From contig DATNCQ010000041.1 in assembly GCA_035571515.1 (NCBI GenBank), positions 1 through 64,000 of the forward strand: a stretch of DNA of 64,000 bases, written 5' to 3'. A model generated the notes under the pieces. The model was not told where the DNA came from. It saw only the letters and a program-made list of their open reading frames with translations, and made no database searches. The stretch comes from Gp6-AA40 sp035571515. Lineage in GTDB: Bacteria > Acidobacteriota > Vicinamibacteria > Vicinamibacterales > UBA2999. Shown piece by piece: positions 7,738 to 16,281 of this stretch. The first letter of the stretch is position 1; each line of letters starts with the position of its first letter. The translations under genes were made by a program, and so were the position numbers.

Positions 7738-9297
7738 TCAAAATGGAAGCAACGCCGTGACGACGCGCTTCGGCACCTGTCCCACGGGAATGCGAGCCAC
7801 CTCCTTCAACGACTGCGTGTCGATGACGGAAAGAGAAGCCGAGGCGGAGTTCGACACGTAGACGAACCTGCTGTCGGGCGTGAACGTCACCCAGAACGGG
7901 TCGACTGCGACGGGTACGGCTCCCAGATGGGTGAGATCGGGCAGGGAGTACGCGTGCACCATGTTGTACCACCTGTCGCTGACCCAGACCGCCTTGTTGT
8001 CGGGCTGGACGCCGATGCCGTGGTTGGGGTTTCCCCGTGCCCCCGACGCCACCAGCATCTTCACCTGGCCACCGAGATCGGGGAACTTGATTCGGTGGAT
8101 TTCCTTGCCGGACTCGAAATCGACCACGACGAACCCGTGGAACCCACTCAGTCCCGCAAACACCCATTTCGTCGAGCCGTCCGGGTTCGTGTTGAACGAC
8201 AGCGGACGCGGACGGTCGGTAAACTTGATCGACCGCACCTGCTCCTCGGTCTTCTGATCGATGATGGCGGCGGTAAAGGTCTGATCGTCCGAGGCGGCGA
8301 TCACGTAGCGGCCGTCCGGCGTCACGAAGGTGTTGTGGATCTGCATGCCATCGAGTGGGAGCCTCTTCGCATTGGTCAGCGTGGCGGTGTCGATGACATC
8401 CACTCCGTTGGGCGGACCGTGAATGGCCTGATACACCCTTCGTCCATCCTTGCTGATCGAAATGTTGTTGGGCGGGCCGCTCAGCGGGATCTTCTTGATG
8501 ACGTGCAGGGTCTTGGTGTCGACCACGTCGATCGTGCGGTCGGCTTCATTGGTGATATACAGCCGGCTTCCATCGGGAGCCGCCGCGACCCCGTGATTCG
8601 CCTCGATGCCCGTGATCTCCGCGACGACCCTGTTGCTGGCGGGGTCGATGATGTGGAGATTGTCCCCCGCCATGTTGGTCTGGATGATCCTGACGTGGAG
8701 GCCCTGACTCGCAGCGGGTACCGGCATCACGGACGTTCGCGTACCGCCCGCTGAAAGAGAAGGCGCGGCGAGTTTTTCTGCCAGCTCCTTGTCTCCCCGT
8801 ACCCAGGCGGCGATGATCTGCCACTCCGGCTCGTTTGCGGAGCTGAACTGCGCGCCTCCGCCATGCCCCTGGTCGCCGCCCGCCTCGTATCTGAGCGGGT
8901 GAATCAACAGGCGGCTTGCCTTCGGATTGCCGGGAACCACCTTCTGGCGGACCGCCTCGAAATTCTTCCGCGACTGCTCCTCGTTCCACGTCGTGTTCCC
9001 GGGCGACAGCGGCTGGAGGCGCATGGCGGCAGGAGCGTTGCCCTCCCCGGCCCCCAGCGCGTGGCAGGCGTAGCAGCGAGCGTGACCCACGCGTCTCGAG
9101 AGGAAGATCGGCTGCACTCGCGCTTTGAAGGTCTCATAGTCCAGAGCCGCAGGCGGTGGGGCCGTGGCCTGCGCTGCCGCAGCGCGTGCATCTGCTTCGG
9201 AGGCTGCCTGCTGCGGTCTCGCCTCCGTCAACGCTTCACTTGTGATCCCGATGGACACGAGCGAGCCGATAGCCAGCGACAGCAGGCATTGACGCAT
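7738..9297 (-). CDS. exported cytochrome c / YVTN beta-propeller protein
   Basis: A 519-residue secreted protein. The start at 9297 (MRQCLLSLAIG) has a GAGAAG site nearby; an in-frame ATG at 9318 is an alternative. After the signal peptide comes a c-type haem site CYACH (Cys75-Cys78-His79) in a planctomycete-type cytochrome domain with 'FLSRRVGHARCYACHALG' and 'ASRLLIHPL'. Residues from about 200 to the end form a YVTN/YncE-like seven-bladed propeller with repeats such as 'LYITNEADRTIDVVDT', 'VYQAIHGPPNGVDVID' and 'FVYVSNSASASLSVIDT'. Probably a periplasmic electron-transfer or sensing protein; its redox partner is not evident. Confidence 0.85.
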   Translation of the reverse strand: MRQCLLSLAIGSLVSIGITSEALTEARPQQAASEADARAAAAQATAPPPAALDYETFKARVQPIFLSRRVGHARCYACHALGAGEGNAPAAMRLQPLSPGNTTWNEEQSRKNFEAVRQKVVPGNPKASRLLIHPLRYEAGGDQGHGGGAQFSSANEPEWQIIAAWVRGDKELAEKLAAPSLSAGGTRTSVMPVPAASQGLHVRIIQTNMAGDNLHIIDPASNRVVAEITGIEANHGVAAAPDGSRLYITNEADRTIDVVDTKTLHVIKKIPLSGPPNNISISKDGRRVYQAIHGPPNGVDVIDTATLTNAKRLPLDGMQIHNTFVTPDGRYVIAASDDQTFTAAIIDQKTEEQVRSIKFTDRPRPLSFNTNPDGSTKWVFAGLSGFHGFVVVDFESGKEIHRIKFPDLGGQVKMLVASGARGNPNHGIGVQPDNKAVWVSDRWYNMVHAYSLPDLTHLGAVPVAVDPFWVTFTPDSRFVYVSNSASASLSVIDTQSLKEVARIPVGQVPKRVVTALLPF

Positions 9298-9387
9298 ACG
9301 GCACTTCTCTTTCTGCATTGACGATCACGCGAGACCCAACCTTATACCCGATTCGCCCGAGGCAGCCCTGGTTTTCGCCTGACTGAG

Positions 9388-11994
9388 TTACCGGCGATGC
9401 CTCAACGGCGGCACGGTCGCTGGTTCCATGTGGCCGTTCCCCGCAGCCTCCGCGTGGTGCTCGAACGCGTACGCCATCGCGACGAGTGTGTCGTCATCCC
9501 ACGCGCGGCCGAGGAGCTGCAGCCCGACCGGCTGTCCGTGACTGTCGCGGCCGGCGGGGAAGACAACCGTCGGAATGCCATTGGCGGCCGAGGGCGTGTC
9601 GCGGCGGCCGAACGATGCCTTGCTGCCGCCGCCGTCGTTCAGGCTGATGTCGCTCAACAGGCCTGGATAGACGAGGGCGTCGACGCCGAGACGGTCGGCG
9701 CCTGCGGTATCCATCCAGATCTTCGCGGTCGCCTGCCGCCCTCGCCGATAGTCACGAAACGCCTGGATCTCGACTGCCGTCGGGCGAGGCGACGCGGCTG
9801 CCGGCTGACACCCGGGCGAGGCCGGATCGGCGCGCACGAAGGCCACTTTCTTCTGCGAGCAGTTCACGTCGACGGCGGTGAAAATCTGGAAGCCCTGGTG
9901 CGCCAGTTCGGGGTGTTTGTCGATATATTGCCTCCAGCCTTCCGACCGGACATCGCCGGGAGGCGCAGCCGGTGCTGGCGGTAGATCGGTACCGCCCACC
10001 GTCATACCCACCTCCACGATCGTTGCGCCCGCTTCCACGAAATGCTCGAGCGCTGCCTTCGACGCAGCGATCGTTGCGGTCGTGCCCAATGGATCGACCC
10101 ACGCCGACGGGACATAACCGATTCGCTTTCCACGCAGCGCATTGACGTCCAGGACCGCTCGCCAATCTGCGGGAGTGCGCCGGCCGGGTGCAGACGTTTC
10201 CGGATCTTCCGGATCGACCGCCGCGAGCACGTTCAACAGGTCTGCGAGATCTGAAACCGAACGCGTCATCGCTCCGCCGAAGTCCGTCAACCACTGGAGC
10301 GGCATCACGCCTGTGCCACTCTCGAGGCCGTCTGTGCCGCGCATTGTGACGAGGCTCGCTGCGCTCGCCGGACCATACAGTGAGTCGCCGGTCTGGGATC
10401 CAAGCGCCGCTGCGGCCATGCTTCCCGCCACGGCGACCGCCGAGCCGCCGCTCGACGCGAGAGCCGACTTCGACGGGTTGAACACATTCCAGACCTGGCC
10501 CCACGCGTCATTGGAATAACCGCCGGTCGTGGCGTACTCCTCGAGCGCCGTCTTGCCGAGAATCACCGCGCCCGCCTCGCGCAGGCGCGCGACTTGAAAG
10601 GCGTCGCGTGCGGGGAGAAATCCCTTGAACGTCATGCTGCCGTTGGTCGTGGGCATGTCGTGCGTGTCGAACAGGTTCTTGACGGCGATCGGAATGCCAA
10701 GCAGCGGTCCTCGTCTGCCCGCCCTGCGGGCGGCATCCGCTGCCCGGGCCTGCGCCATCGCCTGGCGCGCGGCCACATACTCGTAGGCGTTGAATCCCCA
10801 CTGGCCCTGGTCGTACACGGCAATGCGATCGAGATAGGCGCGCGTAATCTCCTGCGAGGTCGTCCGGCCCGCCTCCATGTCCTCACGCAGTTGAGCGATC
10901 GTCTTGCCGACCACGTCATAGCGCGCGCTGGCAACGGCTCTGGCCCCCCTGGGTGCCGCCGCCTGGTTGACCGATTTTGCGTTCCGGCACGACTCTGTTC
11001 CGAAGCCACCTGCCGCCAGCGCGTCGCGAGTGAAGTTGGCGATCGAGCACACTTCCGCGGTCGTCAGGCCGCCCGTATCCGGAGCCAGCGCCAGCGTGTT
11101 CGCCGTGGCTTCCACCGACGCGCGCACGGCGGACGAGGTTGACTCGGTCACGCGCGCGCCGAGCACGACGAAATGCAGCAGCGACCTGGTCGTTCGAGGA
11201 TCGATGGTCAGCGTATTGATGTACGCCTGAAAATTTCCCTCGTGACCCGTGTACACGAGCGGATCGGAGAACGCGTCGTGCAGCCAGTTCCCTGCAAAGG
11301 TGAGCGCGCCGGAGAACGGCTGCGCGGGAGTACTTGGCGTGCCAAGCACCGTGACCTGCGGACCGTTGAACGGCGGAGGGCCGGACAGAGGACTGGCGAC
11401 GGTCGCCCACGCGTCCGCGGCGGTGACGATTGGATCGCCGCTCGACGTGTTGACCACGTTGCCGGGCTGGTTGTTTGCGCCCGACGTACCGATCCCCACG
11501 CCTGACTGGCCGCCGAACGCCACGTTGATGGTGATGGGCCGCTTTGTCGTATTCGTGAAGCTATCGACCCAGCGGCCCCAGTTCGCGCGGCGATTCACGT
11601 AGATGGCGCGTGAGATGAGAACGCCGCCGAGGTCGATCGACTGCGTCGTCGCGAAGCGATCGCTGCCGTCGAACTGCAAGCCGAAGCCGCGCATCAGCTC
11701 GCCGTTGAAGCGCGGCGCGGGCGACGCCTGCACCCGGACCTTGATGCCGCCGAAGCCGTTGATCGCCGTGCTGTAGGGCTGCGCGGTGACGCCGTCCGGC
11801 ATGATACCGGGCGCAATCTGGGTCGCACGAATGCTGCCGGTGTCGACGCGCGGCGGGGCCGCATCCTGGATGCCCCACCAGGTGCCGCTGGCGTCCGTGA
11901 CATAGTTGAACGCCGACACGCGTCCGTTCAGCGACGGAGCGAGCATCGATGCGCCAAGCAGGATGACCGCCGTGCGGGATCGCAGACGCGACAT
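9388..11994 (-). CDS. exported amidase-signature enzyme with long N-terminal beta-rich domain
   Basis: 868 residues, against about 450-550 for typical amidase-signature enzymes. The start at 11994 (MSRLRSRTAVILLGASML) follows GGGAGATC; an ATG at 12015 is less well supported. Residues about 30-340 form an exported, beta-rich domain of unknown family (Gly/Asn/Thr-rich, 'GGIKVRVQASPAPRFNGEL', 'ITINVAFGGQSGVG'). Residues about 365-860 are the amidase domain with a complete Ser-cisSer-Lys triad: Lys439 in 'PIAVKNLFD', Ser515 in 'SSGGSAVA' and the nucleophile Ser538 in 'TGDSLYGPAS'. It likely hydrolyses an amide outside the cytoplasm. The role of the N-terminal domain is unknown. Confidence 0.85.
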   Translation of the reverse strand: MSRLRSRTAVILLGASMLAPSLNGRVSAFNYVTDASGTWWGIQDAAPPRVDTGSIRATQIAPGIMPDGVTAQPYSTAINGFGGIKVRVQASPAPRFNGELMRGFGLQFDGSDRFATTQSIDLGGVLISRAIYVNRRANWGRWVDSFTNTTKRPITINVAFGGQSGVGIGTSGANNQPGNVVNTSSGDPIVTAADAWATVASPLSGPPPFNGPQVTVLGTPSTPAQPFSGALTFAGNWLHDAFSDPLVYTGHEGNFQAYINTLTIDPRTTRSLLHFVVLGARVTESTSSAVRASVEATANTLALAPDTGGLTTAEVCSIANFTRDALAAGGFGTESCRNAKSVNQAAAPRGARAVASARYDVVGKTIAQLREDMEAGRTTSQEITRAYLDRIAVYDQGQWGFNAYEYVAARQAMAQARAADAARRAGRRGPLLGIPIAVKNLFDTHDMPTTNGSMTFKGFLPARDAFQVARLREAGAVILGKTALEEYATTGGYSNDAWGQVWNVFNPSKSALASSGGSAVAVAGSMAAAALGSQTGDSLYGPASAASLVTMRGTDGLESGTGVMPLQWLTDFGGAMTRSVSDLADLLNVLAAVDPEDPETSAPGRRTPADWRAVLDVNALRGKRIGYVPSAWVDPLGTTATIAASKAALEHFVEAGATIVEVGMTVGGTDLPPAPAAPPGDVRSEGWRQYIDKHPELAHQGFQIFTAVDVNCSQKKVAFVRADPASPGCQPAAASPRPTAVEIQAFRDYRRGRQATAKIWMDTAGADRLGVDALVYPGLLSDISLNDGGGSKASFGRRDTPSAANGIPTVVFPAGRDSHGQPVGLQLLGRAWDDDTLVAMAYAFEHHAEAAGNGHMEPATVPPLRHRR

Positions 11995-12053
11995 GATCTC
12001 CCGCTGAGGCCGCATGCGTCCTGAGGTCGCGTCGAAGACTGAACGACGGCGTC

Positions 12054-12839
12054 CTAGTATGCCGGCTCCAACAGATATTTCTTGTAAGTGGTCGCCGCCT
12101 CGGGCGACGTGAGGAACGCCAGCAATTCCCTGGCTGCTGCCGGATTCTGGCTCTTCGACGAGATGAACCCGATCAATGGTGTCGGCGGTGCGATCTGCGC
12201 CGGCAGGGTGCCGACGATGTCGATCTTGTCGTTGCCATACATGCCGATGTAGTAGGTCATGCCGATTTCGGCTTCGCCGCTGGCCGCCATGGCCATGGCG
12301 CGGCCGCCGCCCCTGGTGAGCGTGGTCTTCGCCTTGACGGCATCCTCGATGCCCAGCCTTCGCAGCATCGTGATCACGTTCACGCCAGACGCTCCCGTGC
12401 CGCCCTCGGGGTCGGGATACGCGATCGATTTCGCGTCGAGCAGCATGCGCTTGACCGCCGAGGGCGTGGAAATATCCGGTTTCCGCGCGCCCTTCTTGAC
12501 GGCGACCGCCATCCAGCCATTGGCAATCAAGGTGGCGCTGCCGGGGACCACGTTGCCCGAGGCAATCACGTCGGCGTCGTGCGGAAATTCCACGATGCCC
12601 ACGTCGAACGGCTCCCCTTTGACGATCGTGTCCCTCGACTCGATGAAGTTTGGAAATCTCAGCGCGACCGTGCGGCCCGTCTTCTTTTCAAACTGTGCGA
12701 TCAGTTCCTTGAACGCCTCGTCACCGCGGCCCACGATAGTGACTGAAAGGCGCTCCTGGGCGGGGGCGCTCGCGCCGCCCAGCGCACACACAACCACCGC
12801 TATCCCGCAAAGCCATCGCCTCATCGTCACATCAGCCAT
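12054..12839 (-). CDS. periplasmic substrate-binding protein, ModA-like
   Basis: A 261-residue protein starting MADVTMRRWLCGIAVVVCAL; a second ATG five codons later is equally possible, since neither has a clear ribosome-binding site. The signal peptide ends at 'SAPAQ'. The mature part has the type 2 periplasmic-binding layout of molybdate/tungstate binders: 'VTIVGRGDEAFKELIAQFEKKTGRTV', 'FDVGIVEFPHDAD', 'IAYPDPEGGTGASGVNVITML' and 'AEIGMTYYIGMYG'. No ModB/ModC permease genes are beside it, so it may be an orphan binder or sense a small oxyanion or organic acid. It is divergent from the PadR gene across 70 bases. Confidence 0.78.
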   Translation of the reverse strand: MADVTMRRWLCGIAVVVCALGGASAPAQERLSVTIVGRGDEAFKELIAQFEKKTGRTVALRFPNFIESRDTIVKGEPFDVGIVEFPHDADVIASGNVVPGSATLIANGWMAVAVKKGARKPDISTPSAVKRMLLDAKSIAYPDPEGGTGASGVNVITMLRRLGIEDAVKAKTTLTRGGGRAMAMAASGEAEIGMTYYIGMYGNDKIDIVGTLPAQIAPPTPLIGFISSKSQNPAAARELLAFLTSPEAATTYKKYLLEPAY

Positions 12840-12909
12840 AGGCCGGCAAAGAATAGCACGCGGGAAGTACTTGACGTGGGAGGTCGATTTATTCACTATT
12901 GGAGATGAA
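12840..12909. promoter_or_regulatory. divergent promoter region, ModA-like gene / PadR operon
   Basis: All control DNA for both divergent genes must lie in these 70 bases, which are noticeably AT-richer than the surroundings. Rightward, TTGACG (12871-12876) is followed after 17 bases by CACTAT (12894-12899), a fair -35 and weak -10, and GGAG (12901-12904) precedes the PadR ATG. PadR proteins commonly repress their own promoter, so an operator here is likely, but no clear palindrome was found. Confidence 0.4.
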
Positions 12910-13239
12910 ATGCCACGGTCCACGCTAACCGATTTCGAGCTGCTCATCCTGCTCGCGATTCTTCGCCTCGATAACGAGGCGTATGGGGTCCCCATCGCCG
13001 ACGAGATCGAGCGCACCGGCCGGCGCACGGTGGCAATCGCGGCTGTCTATGCTTCGCTGGAACGGCTCGCCGCCCGTGGCCTGGTCACGTCGTCGCTCGG
13101 CGACCCCACGCCGGAGCGCGGCGGCCGCGCGAAGAAATTCTTCACGGTCACGGGCAAGGGCGCGCGTCTCGTGCGCGACACCTATGAGGCGCTGAACGCG
13201 ATGTGGCGCGGGCTCTCGACCGTCAACGGGCGCGCATGA
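12910..13239 (+). CDS. PadR-family transcriptional regulator
   Basis: A 109-residue winged-helix repressor. 'DFELLILLAILRLDNEAYGVPIADEIE', 'IAAVYASLERLAARGLV' and 'GGRAKKFFTVTGKGARLV' are the canonical PadR helices, recognition helix and wing. GGAG lies 5 bases before the ATG. Its stop overlaps the next start by ATGA, coupling it to two permease-prefix membrane proteins. Short PadR proteins next to permease-prefix proteins are a recurrent acidobacterial arrangement. The ligand is unknown. Confidence 0.93.
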   Translation: MPRSTLTDFELLILLAILRLDNEAYGVPIADEIERTGRRTVAIAAVYASLERLAARGLVTSSLGDPTPERGGRAKKFFTVTGKGARLVRDTYEALNAMWRGLSTVNGRA

Positions 13240-13850
13240 CGGGTGGTCCACCCCGCTTCGCAACCTGGATCCTCACGCACTGGACGTCAGTTGATGAGTG
13301 CGTCGCTGGCGATCTCGTCGAGCAGTACCACCGGGGTGGCCGATCCTCGCTGTGGTACTGGCGACAGGTGTGCAGCGCCATTGCCCATGACGCGATCCGT
13401 GATGTCGACGCGCACCCGGTCCGAGCGGCGCTGTCCTTTGGCGTCGGGCTGGTCGTGATGTGGTGGGGCGCGAATTACATCCTGTACTCGCTGCTGAACC
13501 TTCCGGAATGGTTGTTCGTGACGGGACTCACGAAGGGTCTCTATGCGCGCGGCCTGACGCTTCCTCAGCCGCTGCGCGAGTTTCCAATGCTGGCAGGATG
13601 GAAGGCGCTCGTCTACGCCGTGAGTGGGTGGGTGGTCGTTCGGACTGCCTCGACTCCCGGGACGTCAATCGTGTTCGCCTATCTGCCATTCGTGCTCGGC
13701 TTCAACGCGATCACCTTCGTCAACAGCGTCGGCCGCTACCCGATCGCGCAGTTGACGATCGATCTCCTGATCCTCTACCCCCTCGCGGCGTTCGCCGGTG
13801 GACTCGTCGCATCGCGCGCACGTCGGCCGATCCGTGGAGTTGAATCGTGA
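13236..13850 (+). CDS. membrane protein with permease-prefix domain (no permease core)
   Basis: A 204-residue protein. The N-terminal 45 residues, with 'PPRFATWILTHW', 'VAGDLVEQYHRGGRSSLWYWRQV', form the 'permease prefix domain' usually found in front of acidobacterial FtsX/MacB-like duplicated permeases. Here it is followed by only about four transmembrane helices (near 65-85, 118-135, 143-160, 172-195) and no ABC-permease repeats. ATGA overlap upstream and GTGA overlap downstream place it in a tight three-gene operon with PadR. Function unknown. Confidence 0.75.
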   Translation: MTGGPPRFATWILTHWTSVDECVAGDLVEQYHRGGRSSLWYWRQVCSAIAHDAIRDVDAHPVRAALSFGVGLVVMWWGANYILYSLLNLPEWLFVTGLTKGLYARGLTLPQPLREFPMLAGWKALVYAVSGWVVVRTASTPGTSIVFAYLPFVLGFNAITFVNSVGRYPIAQLTIDLLILYPLAAFAGGLVASRARRPIRGVES

Positions 13851-14494
13851 CCCATCGACCGCCTCGCCTGGCCGCGGCGCTGCTCAGATGGTTCGGCCCA
13901 CAGGACGAGGCGATCGCCGGGGATCTCGTCGAAGGTTTTCACCGCCGGTCGGGATCCCGGATTTGGTATTGGTGGCAGGTCGCAAGTGCGCTGCGGGTCG
14001 CGGCGGTTCGCGAAGTCGGCAGGCATCCGATCGCCGTGCCAGCGACGATGATGCTGGGCTGGGTTGCCTGGTGGGCGCTGCTGTATCACGTCGCGTATCC
14101 CGTCATGCTCGCCGCCAATCATGCCATCTTCATGTGGCGCATCGGCCGCGGCGATGACGCTCAGCTCTTCGGTCAGGCGTTCATGTACACGTCGTTGGCG
14201 CTCGCGATTGCCGCGGACCTTATCAGCGCCATCCTCGCTGTTCGCATCTATCCCGGACACCGGTCGACCCTGGCATTGCTTTACGCCGGATTCGTCGTGC
14301 TTCGGTGCGTTGCCTGGCGGACGCTCGATTCCATCTACTTCAATCCCGGAAGTCCTCTGTCCTTCGTGATGAATTTTCGGCCGTTCGGGATAGGGGCGAT
14401 CGTGAATCTGTTCCCGATGCCGTCCCTCATGGCCTTGGCGGGCGGGATGTGGGCGGCGTCACGTCGGCAGATCGCCGCGCGGCCGCACCAATAA
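13847..14494 (+). CDS. second membrane protein with permease-prefix domain
   Basis: A 215-residue protein starting with GTG inside the upstream stop (GTGA). It carries the same prefix signature, 'PPRLAAALLRWF', 'IAGDLVEGFHRRSGSRIWYWWQV', followed by about five hydrophobic helices. The shared prefix and similar size make it a diverged tandem duplicate of the preceding gene, although the membrane parts differ clearly. Like its neighbour it lacks the MacB-type periplasmic domain and FtsX repeat. Confidence 0.75.
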   Translation: MTHRPPRLAAALLRWFGPQDEAIAGDLVEGFHRRSGSRIWYWWQVASALRVAAVREVGRHPIAVPATMMLGWVAWWALLYHVAYPVMLAANHAIFMWRIGRGDDAQLFGQAFMYTSLALAIAADLISAILAVRIYPGHRSTLALLYAGFVVLRCVAWRTLDSIYFNPGSPLSFVMNFRPFGIGAIVNLFPMPSLMALAGGMWAASRRQIAARPHQ

Positions 14495-14707
14495 ATCCGC
14501 GAACTCACCCTCTACGGCGGCCCTCTCTGCGCAGGCTTGCGCTGGCACTCGGCTGCACTCACGCGCTTCCTGTTCGCCCCGCCACCGGATCTCGTTGTCT
14601 ATGGGGAGCCTAGCCGGCGTTCCCCATCAGCAGTGCAACGGGTGCTCCTCGTTCGCGTGCTGTCGGCGGGCTGCCATCGACGGCAGAGAGGAGCAGGAGG
14701 ACTGCAG

Positions 14708-16171
14708 ATGCACTTCGCACGCACGCGGCTGACGGGGAGTTTGGCCCGCGTCGCCATCGCATTCATCGGGACCTGGGTACTGGGCGCAGCGCCGGCGCAG
14801 GCGTACGGCCCGCGGCCGTTCTTTCAGATGCCGCTCGCCTGCGGCCAGACATGGGAAGCCTCGACCTACGACGGGCACTGGCCCGATCAGGACAGCGTCG
14901 ATCTCGGCGAGTGGTCGCCGCAGGACACCAACATGGGCCATGGCGAGCCGGTGCTCGCGTCCGCCGACGGCACGGTCCTCAACGTCTTCACGGACCTGCC
15001 GGCTGGCGACATTCGCGTCTATCTCGATCATGGAGGCGGCTGGGTCACCCACTACATTCACCTCGAGTCGGTGCCGCCGCTGACCATCGGCCAGCACGTC
15101 GCCCAGGGTGAGCAGATCGGCCGCGTCGGCAACAGCGGCACCGAGGAATATCACCTGCACTACACGCAGCTGGCCGACGGCAACGCCGTGCGCATCGCCT
15201 TCAACGGCACGTTGATCGACACCTACGCGGGCAACCTGGCCTCCTACGACACCTGGGGCAACGGCGAGAAGCTGACGAGCGCGAACTGCCCGATGAACTC
15301 GTTCGTCAACGTCGATCAGGACGGCACGCGCTATCAGCTGCTCTACAAACCCGGCACGGGCGCGGCGAAGATCGTCGCGCTCGACAGCGACGGCGGCGGG
15401 ATCACGAGCATCTGGTCGAGCACGTGGACGAAGGGCTGGACGCACTTCACGCCGTTCAAGCTCAATGGGGACGCCTATTACATCGCCTACAAGTCGTCGA
15501 CGGGCGAGGTCGACTTCGATCGCGTCAACACCGGCGGGCTTGGCGTCACCACCGTTGGTGAGGGGACCTGGTCGAAGGGCTGGACGCACTTCATGCCCTT
15601 CACGCTCGGCGGGCAGCCGTACTACGTTGCGTACAACTCGCTATACGGCGGCGCGAACGTCGATCGCATCAACGCCGCGGGCAACGGCGCGTCGACGCTC
15701 TGGTCCGGCTCGTGGGGCAAGGGATGGACGCAGCTGGTGCCGTACGTCCAGGGCGGCGTGCAGTACTTCATCGCCTATCAGGGCGGTACCGGTGCGGTCG
15801 AAATCGACAAGATCACCGGCAGCGGCAACAGCGTGTCGATCACCGAGGTGTGGTCGGGGACGTGGCAGACCGGCTGGTCGAACATCGTGCCGCTGTCGCA
15901 CAACGGCAACATCCATGTCCTGAAATACAAGAGCACCACCGGGCTGGCGCAGTACGAGATCGTCAACGGCGGCGGCCTGGGGACGACGGTCCTCGGCAGC
16001 GCGTCATGGACGAAGAGCTGGACTGCGTTCTCGCCCTTCTCGATCAGCAGCCAGGGACACGTTCTCATCTACAAGGTCGAGACGGGCGACGCCAAGATCA
16101 TGCGCCTCGACCCGAGCAACGATGCCATGACGCTGCTTACCTACATGGCCTGGACGCTGGGCTGGTCGTAA
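14708..16171 (+). CDS. exported M23 (LytM) peptidase domain plus tandem Trp-rich repeats
   Basis: 487 residues; AGGAGG is 7 bases before the ATG, and the signal peptide ends at 'PAQA'. Residues about 45-165 form an M23 zinc metallopeptidase domain. The first zinc pair is a spaced variant, His57 and Asp65 in 'DGHWPDQDSVDLG' instead of HxxxD. His118 in 'YIHLES' and the HxH pair His149/His151 ('EYHLHY') complete the site. Residues about 195-487 are six tandem repeats of about 48 residues, each with a 'GTWSKGWTHF.PF' motif followed by 'YY(I/V)AY.S.TG...(D/E)..R(I/V)', probably a propeller-like or glycan-binding module. Likely cleaves peptidoglycan cross-links; no operon partners. Confidence 0.87.
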   Translation: MHFARTRLTGSLARVAIAFIGTWVLGAAPAQAYGPRPFFQMPLACGQTWEASTYDGHWPDQDSVDLGEWSPQDTNMGHGEPVLASADGTVLNVFTDLPAGDIRVYLDHGGGWVTHYIHLESVPPLTIGQHVAQGEQIGRVGNSGTEEYHLHYTQLADGNAVRIAFNGTLIDTYAGNLASYDTWGNGEKLTSANCPMNSFVNVDQDGTRYQLLYKPGTGAAKIVALDSDGGGITSIWSSTWTKGWTHFTPFKLNGDAYYIAYKSSTGEVDFDRVNTGGLGVTTVGEGTWSKGWTHFMPFTLGGQPYYVAYNSLYGGANVDRINAAGNGASTLWSGSWGKGWTQLVPYVQGGVQYFIAYQGGTGAVEIDKITGSGNSVSITEVWSGTWQTGWSNIVPLSHNGNIHVLKYKSTTGLAQYEIVNGGGLGTTVLGSASWTKSWTAFSPFSISSQGHVLIYKVETGDAKIMRLDPSNDAMTLLTYMAWTLGWS

Positions 16172-16281
16172 CCGCCTGTGGCGCTCCGTGCGCGTCGGCG
16201 CACGGAGCGTCAGCGCCGAAAGGCGCTGTGGCATCGCCGCCCGACCTCGAGCCGTCGTATGATGCGCGCGGGAGGGCGGCG

